Shown: one piece after another, positions 42,673-50,578 of the stretch | How positions within the stretch are numbered: position 1 is the stretch's first letter | How the letters are laid out: every line of letters begins with the position of its first letter | Origin: CAVSNH01 sp963729275 | Lineage (GTDB): Bacteria; Actinomycetota; Acidimicrobiia; Acidimicrobiales; RAAP-2 | Assembly (NCBI GenBank): GCA_963729275.1 | Contig: CAVSNH010000013.1 | Location: 1-64,000, forward strand | Length of the DNA stretch: 64,000 nt | Reading direction: 5' to 3' | Translations under genes and position numbers: made by a program | The notes under the pieces: model-generated | Databases searched by the model: none | What the model saw: the letters and a program-made list of their open reading frames with translations, nothing else | Told to the model about the DNA's origin: nothing

Positions 42673-44778
42673 TCAGCGGCGGTGCAGTTCGTTGAGGGCG
42701 CGGGAGCTGTCCGAACCGGCGAAGAACTGGTACCGGGCTCGGCCCTTGGCCTTGGCCTCGTACATGGCAATGTCGGCCCGCGACAGGACCGTGTCGTAAG
42801 TGTCGTTCTCCTCCGGGAACATCGCGACCCCGACGCTCGCACCGATCATGAGGATCAGCCCCTGGACGGAGAAGGGTTTCGAGAGAGCGGCCACGACTTT
42901 GCGGGCAACGACAGCCGCGTCGTCCTCGGTCGACACCTTCTGGATCAAGATGCCGAACTCATCCCCGCCGAGACGGCCGACCGTGTCCGCCTCGCGTACC
43001 GAGGCGGACAGCCGACTGGCCACGGCACGCAGTAGGTCGTCCCCGACCTTGTGGCCGTGAGTGTCGTTGACCGGTTTGAAACGATCCAGGTCGATGAAGA
43101 GAAAGCCGTGGCGTCCTCCTCCCCGGCGAGCGCTGACGATGGCCTGGGACACTCGATCTTCGAAGAGCCGGATGTTGGGGAGGTCGGTGATCGAGTCGTG
43201 GAAGGCTTGATGGCGCACCTCGTCGAGAAGGTTCACCCCGTCCAAGGCCGTGGAGGCGAGGCTGGCCACGCCGGTGAGCCGTCCTCGGACGGCATCGGTC
43301 CCCCCCAATGCACCGCTGGGCACGTCGATGGCCAGCAATCCGAGGACTTGGTTCCGCGCCGTCAGCCCGGCGATGAGGGCACGTTCCAGTCCGATGAGGG
43401 CCAAGACCCCCCGGAGCGACGGATCGGAGTCGAGGGAGACCTCGGCGGGCTCGTCGTAGCGCATTATCCGGTTGCCAAGGTCGCCATCTCGGAGCGCGGA
43501 CGGTAGTGGAGCCTGGTCGGCAGGGGCCGGGGCGGTCGCGGCACGGGTGAGGACGGCGTCATCGGCATCCCACAACAACACATGGGCTCGTGAGCAAGAA
43601 GCGACGCCGAGCGTCGCCTCGACGACCCGGTCGGCAATCTCCTGACGCGAGCCCACCTGGGTGAGCGCGTTCCCGAGGTCCAATAGTGCGCTCAGCGTGA
43701 CGTTCCGATCCCGGGATTCATCGAGAGCGGCCACCGCCTCGAGCGCGGCCGCCGCATGTCCGGCGTAGGCCAGGAGTAGGGAGCGCTCCTGTGGAAGGAA
43801 TTGGTATCCATCCGGGTAGAAGGCCGCCAGGCGCCCGAAGTGGGTGCGGGCCGAGGCGATGTCGACGATCAGGCGGGATCCGCCGGCGCTTTCGTCTCGC
43901 CGGCTGAGCACTTGCTCCGCCATCTCTTGGGCTTCCTTTTGGTCGAAGCCGATGTGATGGAGGCGCGGAGCCACGTCACCGGCGAGGCGCACGACCAAGA
44001 GATAGCGAGGGGCGCGGGCGGCCACGGCCGCGTGTCGGGTGATGGTCGCCAGTACCGTGTCCACCTCTCGAGCGGACGACAGCTCCTTGGCCACTGACTC
44101 CAACGATTCGAATCGCTGAGTGAAGACGGCCACCTGTTGGCGCAGGAACTCCAGCTCCTCTTCGAGGTTGGCCTGGAAGGACGACGTCGGATCCCAGCTG
44201 ATGTCGAAGAGGCATCGATGCGATCCCCGCGTCTGGCACTCGACCTCGGCAACGGTCGCCGGAGCCATTCCGAAGAGCACCGGCATCTCCGAGAGAACGC
44301 CAATCGTGTAGCCGCAGAACAGCCGGTCCCTGACGATGTGCTCGACCGTCGTCACGCTGACGACACAATGATCATCGCTGACCTCGATGACCTCCGATCG
44401 GGTAACGGTCGACTGTTTGGCCTGAATGGCGGGATACATCCGCATCATCTCGGTGGGCGACCCAAAGGACCGGAGCAAGGCGATGACCTCGGAGCCTGCG
44501 TACTGGCGCAGGAGCTCCATTCCGGCTTTGCGACCGACGTCGGGATCGTCGAGGATCTCGGCAGCCGCCGTGAACAGGGCGAGGCCTTGCTGGTAGCTGG
44601 ACCAGCCGTTCGGCTCGCCGATCTCGGCCGCCGTGCGTTGCTCGCCCGCCTCGTGCAGGACCTGTTCGACCGCGCCGTCGCCAGCCACCGCTCTGACGTG
44701 CGCGACGAGAGCTCCGAGCATCGAGTTGGCGAGCTCGTGGGCGTTCTGGCTCTCCGTCATTTCTGGACTTATCGGCAC
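42673..44778 (-). CDS. Diguanylate cyclase with V4R-like and GAF sensory domains
   Basis: A 701-aa soluble signalling protein. The N-terminal region (about 20-185) is helical and ends in a Cys-bearing segment (VAEVECQTRGSHRCLFDISW) like the V4R/4-vinyl-reductase small-molecule-binding fold. A coiled coil (EEELEFLRQQVAVFTQRFESLESV) links to one or two GAF-like domains (about 235-520). The GGDEF domain has the signature at 604-608 (RLGGDEFGI), with an RxxD inhibitory I-site (READ) five residues before it, so it should make c-di-GMP with product inhibition. Substrate motif DRFKPVNDTHGHKVGDDLL is intact. No TM segments. Ligand unknown. Confidence 0.9.
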   Translation of the reverse strand: MPISPEMTESQNAHELANSMLGALVAHVRAVAGDGAVEQVLHEAGEQRTAAEIGEPNGWSSYQQGLALFTAAAEILDDPDVGRKAGMELLRQYAGSEVIALLRSFGSPTEMMRMYPAIQAKQSTVTRSEVIEVSDDHCVVSVTTVEHIVRDRLFCGYTIGVLSEMPVLFGMAPATVAEVECQTRGSHRCLFDISWDPTSSFQANLEEELEFLRQQVAVFTQRFESLESVAKELSSAREVDTVLATITRHAAVAARAPRYLLVVRLAGDVAPRLHHIGFDQKEAQEMAEQVLSRRDESAGGSRLIVDIASARTHFGRLAAFYPDGYQFLPQERSLLLAYAGHAAAALEAVAALDESRDRNVTLSALLDLGNALTQVGSRQEIADRVVEATLGVASCSRAHVLLWDADDAVLTRAATAPAPADQAPLPSALRDGDLGNRIMRYDEPAEVSLDSDPSLRGVLALIGLERALIAGLTARNQVLGLLAIDVPSGALGGTDAVRGRLTGVASLASTALDGVNLLDEVRHQAFHDSITDLPNIRLFEDRVSQAIVSARRGGGRHGFLFIDLDRFKPVNDTHGHKVGDDLLRAVASRLSASVREADTVGRLGGDEFGILIQKVSTEDDAAVVARKVVAALSKPFSVQGLILMIGASVGVAMFPEENDTYDTVLSRADIAMYEAKAKGRARYQFFAGSDSSRALNELHRR

Positions 44779-44922
44779 ATCGCCGAGGTCGCTTGACAGG
44801 GGTTGCCCCGGCCCACGACTGCGGGAGCTGGGGAAACCGGCTGGCGGCCAGAGAATGGGGGGCCGACCCTCGCCACCAGGGATCCTGCCCCAAGGGGCGC
44901 CCTACCTTTTCCCGGACCCCGT

Positions 44923-45360
44923 TCAGGGCAGCTTCATGAGCTCGATGCGGACCCCGTCGGGATCGGTGCAGTAGAGGAAGTCGAGATGCACGCCGCCCAC
45001 GTCGACAGGCGTCCGGGTGGCCGCCAGCACCGTTCCCCCGAAGCGTTCGATGGCCGAGGCGACCTCGTCGACGTCGTCCACCCGGACCGAGAGGTGGGTG
45101 AAGCCGAGCTCGTTCATGGGCCGGCGCCGACCGGATCCCGAGTGCCCCGGCGCATCGAAACCGAGAAGCTCGATGGTCAGCCCGTCCCGCGACAGCATCA
45201 ACGACCGGACATCCGGGCCGTCCACCTCCATCAGGGCCCCGAACTCGCGTCCCACCCGGTGGGACCCCATCTCCTCGAAGCCGAGCGCCTCGACGTAGAA
45301 GCGGCGCGACCGTTCGACGTCGGAAACGCAGACACCGATATGAGAGACGGTCACGTCCAT
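44923..45360 (-). CDS. VOC family (glyoxalase-like) protein
   Basis: A 145-aa vicinal-oxygen-chelate protein of two beta-alpha-beta-beta-beta modules. SHIGVCVSDVERSRRFYVEALGFE supplies the first metal His and LTIELLGFD the Glu. TIHLSVRVDD-like FTHLSVRVDDVDEVASAIE supplies the second His, and DFLYCTDPDGVRIELMKLP the final Glu. All four ligand positions are present. Members include methylmalonyl-CoA epimerases, dioxygenases and resistance proteins; the exact reaction is not evident. It lies just downstream of the acyl-CoA dehydrogenase pair on the same strand, so an epimerase or catabolic role is plausible. Confidence 0.85.
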   Translation of the reverse strand: MDVTVSHIGVCVSDVERSRRFYVEALGFEEMGSHRVGREFGALMEVDGPDVRSLMLSRDGLTIELLGFDAPGHSGSGRRRPMNELGFTHLSVRVDDVDEVASAIERFGGTVLAATRTPVDVGGVHLDFLYCTDPDGVRIELMKLP

Positions 45361-45409
45361 GGCCGAGTGGTCCGACGCCGGCCTTGTGACCGGAGCCTGA
45401 CGCTGATCC

Positions 45410-46537
45410 CTAGACGGGCTCGGCGGCCAGCACCGCCCCGAGGCGGAGCAGCTGCTCGGTGGCCCCCCCGAGGATGAGCTCGTAGTGCTTGGTCAAGAGG
45501 AAGTAGCGGTGCAGCGGGTAGTCGCGGTCGACGCCCACCCCGCCGTGCAGGTGGACGGCGGCGTGCACCACTCGCTGCCCACCGTCGGCGGCCCAGAACT
45601 TGGCCACGGCCACCTCTTTGTCGGCCGGTAGCCCCTCGGCCAGGCGCCAGGCCGCCTGCCAGGCGGTCAGCCGGATGGCCTCGGCGTCCACGTAGGCGTC
45701 GGCCGCCCGCTGGCCGACAGCTTGGAAGGTGGCGATGGGCTTGCCGAACTGCTCCCGGGTCTTGGTGTATTCCGCCACCAGAGCGACGGCGGTGGTGACG
45801 CCGCCCGCCTCGGCCAGGGCGATGGCGGCCGTCGTGCGCTGCACGAGCCAGCTGACGATGGCCCGCCCGTCGGCGACCGTGCCCAGCAGGGCATCGGCGC
45901 CGACCTGAACCCCGGAAAGGTTGACCACGGCCATGGGTCGCCCGGTGTTGGCATCTTGGCGCTCGCGGGTCACGCCGTCGGCCGACAGGTCCACGATGAA
46001 GACGCCCACGCCGTCGGGCTGCAGGCGGGCGGGTACGAGCACGGCGTCGGCCACCGTGCCCGAGGTAACGAAGTCCTTGGTCCCCGTGAGCGACCAGCCC
46101 TCCCCGCTCCGGTCGGCGACGACCGAGGGCTCCTCGGGCTTGCCGCCCAGCTCGACCACGGCCGTCGTGAGCACGACATCGCCGGTGACCACCCCGGGCA
46201 GCCATTGCTTCTTCTGCTCGTCCGAGCCGAATGCGGCGATGGCCGGGGCGGCCACGGCCAGCGTCTCGATGACGGGCACCGCCGCCGCCGTCCGACCCGC
46301 GGCCTCCACGATCAATGCCGTCTCGAGGAAGCCGAGGCCCGCACCGCCCACCTCTTCCGGGAGGGCGATGCCGAGCAGGCCGGCGGAGGCCAGCTCCGAC
46401 CACAGGCGCCGGTCGAAACGGTCGCCGTCAGGCTCGGCCTCGAGCTCGCGCAGCCGTTCGTGGGTGGAAAGGTCGGAGAAGATGCGCTCCGCCAGCTCCC
46501 GCACGGCTTCCTGTTCCTCGTTGAAAGAGAAGTCCAT
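45410..46537 (-). CDS. Acyl-CoA dehydrogenase (beta-type partner)
   Basis: A 375-aa FAD-dependent acyl-CoA dehydrogenase. The N-terminal helical domain (MDFSFNEEQEAVRELAERIF), ALPEEVGGAGLGFLETALI, the shortened central domain (VLTTAVVEL, TGTKDFVTSGTVADAVLV) and the C-terminal domain (TKTREQFGKPIATFQAVGQRAADAY; HGGVGVDRDYPLHRY) are present. The adenine-loop/catalytic region reads LGGATEQLL. Short central domains and pairing with a second gene are features of the alpha2beta2 steroid-type dehydrogenases of mycobacteria (FadE28/29-like). It follows the partner gene after a 70-bp gap rich in 9-bp repeats. Confidence 0.9.
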   Translation of the reverse strand: MDFSFNEEQEAVRELAERIFSDLSTHERLRELEAEPDGDRFDRRLWSELASAGLLGIALPEEVGGAGLGFLETALIVEAAGRTAAAVPVIETLAVAAPAIAAFGSDEQKKQWLPGVVTGDVVLTTAVVELGGKPEEPSVVADRSGEGWSLTGTKDFVTSGTVADAVLVPARLQPDGVGVFIVDLSADGVTRERQDANTGRPMAVVNLSGVQVGADALLGTVADGRAIVSWLVQRTTAAIALAEAGGVTTAVALVAEYTKTREQFGKPIATFQAVGQRAADAYVDAEAIRLTAWQAAWRLAEGLPADKEVAVAKFWAADGGQRVVHAAVHLHGGVGVDRDYPLHRYFLLTKHYELILGGATEQLLRLGAVLAAEPV

Positions 46538-46553
46538 CGCTCTTGTCCTTGCC

Positions 46554-46596
46554 CGTCGTGTGGGTCGTGTGGGTCGTGTGGGTCGTGTCGGTGGTG
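46554..46596. repeat. Tandem 9-bp repeats between the acyl-CoA dehydrogenase genes
   Basis: Three perfect TGGGTCGTG units (46561-46587), with a degenerate fourth and a partial one, occupy the gap just upstream of the second dehydrogenase start. Confidence 0.8.
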
Positions 46597-46607
46597 GGCC
46601 GCCGTGC

Positions 46608-47783
46608 CTACCGAAGTGACCGGGGCATGCCCAGTCCGAAGATGGCGATGAGATCACGCTGGATCTCGTTGGTCCCGCCGCCGAAGGTGAGGATGATGAG
46701 GCTTCGGGCGTGCATCTCGAGCCGGCCGGCGAGCACCGCCTCCGGGCTGCCCTTGGGAAGCGCCGCCGCCGGCCCCACCACCTCCATGAGCAAACGGAAG
46801 GCCTCCATGTAGAACTCGGTGCCGAACACCTTCGTCGTGGAGGCATCGGCCACGTCCAAGCGGCCCTGGGTGGCCGACCAGGCGACCTTCCAGTTGATGA
46901 GGCGCAGGAACTCCAGGCGGGCGTAGACCCGGGCCAGGTGGATCTGCACCCACTCCTGGTCCACGACTCGCCGGCCGTCGGCCAGCTTGGTCTCCTGCGC
47001 CCACCGCCGGACGTCGGCCAGCGCCCGCTCGATGATGCCCGGCGCGCACAGGGTGATCCGCTCGTGGTTGAGCTGATTGGTGATCATCGACCAACCGTTG
47101 TTCTCACCGCCGACCAAGGCGGTGGTCGGCACCCGAACGTCCTCGTAGAACGTGTAGTTGATGTTGTGGTCGCCCAGCAGTTGCATGGGCACGACCTTGA
47201 TGCCGGGGGTGTCCATCGGAACGATGAATATGGAGATTCCCTTGTGCTTGGCCGCCGAGGGGTCGGTGCGGGTGGCCAGCCAGATGTAGTCGGCGTCCCC
47301 GGCCAGCGACGTATAGATCTTCTGGCCGTTGATCACGTACTCGTCACCGTCACGCTCGGCCCGAGTCTGGAGCGACGCCAGGTCGGTGCCCGAACCCGGC
47401 TCCGTGTAGCCGATGCAGAAATGAATGTCGCCGGCCAGGATCCGGGGCAGGAAATGCTGCTTCTGCTCTTCGGTGCCGAAGTTCATGATGGTGGGGCCGA
47501 CCGTATTGATGGTGAGCATGGGCACGGGCGCACCGGCCCGCATGGACTCGTCGAAGAAGATGAACTGCTCGATGGCCGAGCGACCCTGTCCGCCCCACTC
47601 CTCGGGCCAGCCGATTCCCAGCCACCCATCGGAGGCCATCTGCTTGACCACCCGGCGCATGTTGGGCCCGATGCCGTGGCTCTCGGCCAGTTGAGACTCG
47701 ACCTCGGGAGTGAGGAGGTCGGTGTAGTACTGGCGCAGGCGGTCGCGCAGCGCCACCTGGTCCGCGGTGTAGCCGATCTCCAT
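46608..47783 (-). CDS. Acyl-CoA dehydrogenase (alpha-type partner)
   Basis: A 391-aa dehydrogenase with complete family motifs: GWPEEWGGQGRSAIEQFIFFDE, FCIGYTEPGSGTDLASLQTRAERDGD (FAD and substrate contacts), VINGQKIYTSLAGDADYIWLATRTD, NQLNHERITL, and the C-terminal FGGGTNEIQRDLIAIFGLG. The ATG at 47783 begins MEIGYTADQ, a normal opening. It probably forms a hetero-oligomer with the downstream dehydrogenase and alpha,beta-dehydrogenates a bulky acyl-CoA such as a steroid side-chain or ring fragment. A KstR-like operator lies 85 bp upstream. Confidence 0.93.
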   Translation of the reverse strand: MEIGYTADQVALRDRLRQYYTDLLTPEVESQLAESHGIGPNMRRVVKQMASDGWLGIGWPEEWGGQGRSAIEQFIFFDESMRAGAPVPMLTINTVGPTIMNFGTEEQKQHFLPRILAGDIHFCIGYTEPGSGTDLASLQTRAERDGDEYVINGQKIYTSLAGDADYIWLATRTDPSAAKHKGISIFIVPMDTPGIKVVPMQLLGDHNINYTFYEDVRVPTTALVGGENNGWSMITNQLNHERITLCAPGIIERALADVRRWAQETKLADGRRVVDQEWVQIHLARVYARLEFLRLINWKVAWSATQGRLDVADASTTKVFGTEFYMEAFRLLMEVVGPAAALPKGSPEAVLAGRLEMHARSLIILTFGGGTNEIQRDLIAIFGLGMPRSLR

Positions 47784-47867
47784 GGCGTTCCTCCGATCGC
47801 ATCGATGCGGGGCACTCGCCACCCGTCGACTGCCAGTCCGGCGGCACTCCGGTCGGCCGGCAGGCGT

Positions 47868-47881
47868 TAGAACACGTTACA
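47868..47881. promoter_or_regulatory. KstR-like operator
   Basis: TAGAACACGTTACA fits the published mycobacterial KstR consensus TnnAACnnGTTnnA at every fixed position. It lies in the 252-bp divergent spacer between the acyl-CoA dehydrogenase pair and the thiolase. KstR is the TetR-type repressor of cholesterol-degradation genes. No kstR gene is in this window. Confidence 0.6.
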
Positions 47882-47980
47882 TATCGCTGGTCGGGAGCTG
47901 CCACCCTCCGCGGCCCCGACGGGCCGTTGACCTGGCCGGTAGCCTGCGCGGGGAGGCCGGTCCGCAGTCCGGCACTACAG

Positions 47981-47994
47981 TTACCCACGAGTAA
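47981..47994. promoter_or_regulatory. TTAC-N6-GTAA palindrome before the thiolase
   Basis: TTACCCACGAGTAA has four-base arms that are perfectly inverted, the arrangement of many TetR-family fatty-acid or CoA-ester repressor sites. It overlaps the end of TACAGT (47976-47981), a possible -10, and lies about 40 bp before the thiolase ATG. Confidence 0.4.
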
Positions 47995-48035
47995 GTACCA
48001 AACTCCCACCCGGAGCTGCACCCCGAGGAGCCATC

Positions 48036-49244
48036 ATGCCCGAAGCCGTCATCGTCGCCACCGGTCGCACCCCGATCGGCCGGGCCAACAAGGGGTCGCT
48101 CGTCGACTGTCGGCCCGACGACCTCGCCGCCCTCGTCATCCGTGAAGTGCTGGCCAAGGTGCCGGCCCTCGATCCCCAATCGGTGGAGGACGTGATCATG
48201 GGCTCCGGCCAGCCGGCGGGCGAAGCCGGTTACAACGTCGCCCGGGTGGCGGCCCTGCTGGCCGGGCTGCCCGACGTACCCGGGGTCACCGTCAACCGCT
48301 ACTGCTCCTCGTCACTGCAGACGATCCGCATGGCGGCCCACGCCATCAAGGCCGGCGAAGGCCACGCTTTCGTGGCCGCCGGAGTCGAGACGGTGAGCCG
48401 TTACCGCTATGGCGCGGCCGACACCGGCCCTCACGAGTCGGAGTTCGCCGATGCCGAAGCCCGCACCGCGGCCCGCACCCCGGCGGCCGGTGAGCCGTGG
48501 ACGCCGCTTAAGGGCGCGCTTCCGGATGTCTACATCGCCATGGGCCAGACGGCCGAGAACGTCGCCGAGCTCAAGAAGGTGAGCCGCGAGGAGCAGGACG
48601 AGTTCGCCCTCCAGAGCCAGACTCGGGCCGTCGCCGCCCAGGAGTCCGGCTTCTTCGACCGGGAGATCATCCCGGTGACCACCCCCAACGGTGACGTCGT
48701 CACCAAGGACGACGGTCCCCGACCGGGGACGACCATCGAAGGCCTGGCCGCCCTAAAGCCCGTCTTCCGCGAGGGCGGCACGGTGACGGCCGGGAATGCC
48801 TGTCCGCTCAACGACGGTGCCGCGGCCGTGGTGGTCATGAGCGATATCCGGGCCCGCGAGCTCGGGATCACCCCACTGGCCCGCATCATCGCCAGCGGCG
48901 TCACCGGCCTCAACCCCGAGATCATGGGCCTCGGCCCCGTCGACGCCATTCGCCAGACGTTGGCCCGGGCCAACATGACCATCGACGACATCGACCTCGT
49001 CGAGATCAACGAGGCCTTCGCCGCCCAGGTTGTGCCCTCTGCCCGCGAGCTCGGTATCGGCTACGACAAGCTCAACGTGCGCGGCGGCGCCATCGCCCTC
49101 GGCCATCCCTTCGGCCAGACCGGCGCCCGCATCATGACCACCCTGCTCAACGCGCTCGAGGACACGAACAAAACCATCGGCCTCGAGTCGATGTGCGTGG
49201 GCGGCGGTCAGGGCATGGCCATGATCGTCGAGCGCCTGTCGTAG
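48036..49244 (+). CDS. Acetyl-CoA C-acyltransferase (thiolase)
   Basis: A 402-aa degradative thiolase. The nucleophilic Cys90 is in VNRYCSSSLQTI, the catalytic His is in GGAIALGHPFGQTGARI, the second Cys is in ESMCVGGGQGMAMI, and NEAFAAQ is present in the loop domain. The length fits the family. It removes acetyl-CoA or propionyl-CoA from 3-oxoacyl-CoA esters. It is divergent from the acyl-CoA dehydrogenase pair and shares their regulatory spacer, so it likely acts in the same beta-oxidation sequence. I cannot assign it to FadA5 or FadA6 specifically. Confidence 0.94.
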   Translation: MPEAVIVATGRTPIGRANKGSLVDCRPDDLAALVIREVLAKVPALDPQSVEDVIMGSGQPAGEAGYNVARVAALLAGLPDVPGVTVNRYCSSSLQTIRMAAHAIKAGEGHAFVAAGVETVSRYRYGAADTGPHESEFADAEARTAARTPAAGEPWTPLKGALPDVYIAMGQTAENVAELKKVSREEQDEFALQSQTRAVAAQESGFFDREIIPVTTPNGDVVTKDDGPRPGTTIEGLAALKPVFREGGTVTAGNACPLNDGAAAVVVMSDIRARELGITPLARIIASGVTGLNPEIMGLGPVDAIRQTLARANMTIDDIDLVEINEAFAAQVVPSARELGIGYDKLNVRGGAIALGHPFGQTGARIMTTLLNALEDTNKTIGLESMCVGGGQGMAMIVERLS

Positions 49245-50252
49245 TCAGCGGTCGAGGAGCGGGGCGCCCGGCAGCCGAACGTCGGCACCGGCGTCGCAGG
49301 CCCGTCGCCAGGCCAGGCCGGACATGACCTCGAGAGCCACCCGGTTGGCCAGGTAAGCGGTCACCTCTGCGTGGTCGTAGGGGGGCGCGACCTCGACGAT
49401 GTCGATGCCGGCCAGGGGCAGCTCCATCGCCACTCGACGCACGGCATCGAGCAGCTGGCGGGGGCTCAGGCCGCCGGGCTCCGGGGTGCCCGTGCCCGGG
49501 GCCGACCCCGGGTCGACCACGTCGACGTCGACCGACAGGAACACGCCGTCACATTCGTCGGTGGCCAGTGCGAAGGCCTCGCTCAGGCAGACATCGAGCC
49601 CGCGCTCGACGACTTCGGTCATCTCGTAGCTGCGCATGTGTTGGCCGGCCATCCAATCCAGCGTGGCCGGCTCGGGCCAATAGCCCCGCAGGCCGATCTG
49701 GAGGAAGCGGTCGCCGCGCACGGCGCCGGACTCGATGAGCCGGCGCATGGGCGTGCCGTGTCCGGTGAGCGACCCGAACTGCGTATTGCCGGTATCGGCG
49801 TGGGCGTCGAAGTGGACCATCGACAACCGTCCCCAGCCCACATGACGGGCCACCCCGGTGGCGTCCGGCCAGGCGATGGTGTGGTCGCCGCCGAGAACGA
49901 GAGGGATGGCGCCTGACTCGGCAATCCTCCCCACCGCGGCCTCGAGGCGGGCCAGCGATCCGTCGGTGTCCACCGAGGGCATGACGACATCACCGACGTC
50001 GACCACATGGAGGGCGGCCAGTGGGTCCACCCCCAGGGCGAGGTGGGGCCGTTCCCCGTCGTGGGGAAGGTAGTCCGTGGTCCGGATGGCGTAGGGGCCG
50101 AAGCGGCTCCCCGGCCGGTGGCTGGTGCCGGCGTCGAAGGGTGCGCCGATGATGACCACGGCGGCATCGGCATAGCTGGCCGGGTCGTCGAGGTCTGCGG
50201 CCGGCACCCCGACGAAGGTGGCGTCGGGGCCGAACATGTTGCCGGTACGCAT
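49245..50252 (-). CDS. Agmatinase/arginase-family ureohydrolase
   Basis: A 335-aa Mn-dependent ureohydrolase. All metal-ligand motifs are present: LVLGGDHTIAW (His), MVHFDAHADTG (DxHxD) and FLSVDVDVVDPGSAPGTGTPEPGG (DxDxxD). The start ATG at 50252 has GGAGGTGAG immediately upstream; the frame runs 51 codons further, but that part is not conserved. Family members cleave agmatine, guanidinobutyrate or similar guanidines to amine and urea. Convergent with the thiolase: the genes end back to back. Confidence 0.92.
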   Translation of the reverse strand: MRTGNMFGPDATFVGVPAADLDDPASYADAAVVIIGAPFDAGTSHRPGSRFGPYAIRTTDYLPHDGERPHLALGVDPLAALHVVDVGDVVMPSVDTDGSLARLEAAVGRIAESGAIPLVLGGDHTIAWPDATGVARHVGWGRLSMVHFDAHADTGNTQFGSLTGHGTPMRRLIESGAVRGDRFLQIGLRGYWPEPATLDWMAGQHMRSYEMTEVVERGLDVCLSEAFALATDECDGVFLSVDVDVVDPGSAPGTGTPEPGGLSPRQLLDAVRRVAMELPLAGIDIVEVAPPYDHAEVTAYLANRVALEVMSGLAWRRACDAGADVRLPGAPLLDR

Positions 50253-50460
50253 CTCACCTCCCTGCGTGCCACTGCCGGCATCCTCCGGCTGGTTCGGCAC
50301 CCTATCCCCCTCTCTCGTCGACCGGCGGCTCACGGCCGCGTTCAGTCGCGTTATCGTTCGACGACCGCTTGGCGGTCGGCCAACTGCGGCCGGCGGCGGC
50401 GTCACCCCGACTGTTACTGGTCACCCGAGCTACTGTCACCCAGCACCCACCGAGGAGGAC

Positions 50461-50499
50461 ATGGTCTTGTGCATGCCCACCCACGACTCGGCCGGGTGA
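50461..50499 (+). CDS. Possible 12-aa leader peptide before the P450
   Basis: A strong GAGGAGG at 50452-50458 is followed by ATG 50461 and the short frame MVLCMPTHDSAG. A second short frame (GTG 50496, 28 codons) overlaps this peptide's stop and ends in the ATGA that starts the P450. The P450 itself has no visible Shine-Dalgarno, so coupling through these mini-frames is possible. Coding status is unproven. Confidence 0.25.
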   Translation: MVLCMPTHDSAG

Positions 50500-50578
50500 C
50501 CGCCGTCGCGGCCGGGCAGCACATCTCCGGTTCTGACATCCCAGAGCCTCTGCGCCATCCTCTCGCCACGAGTTGGCC

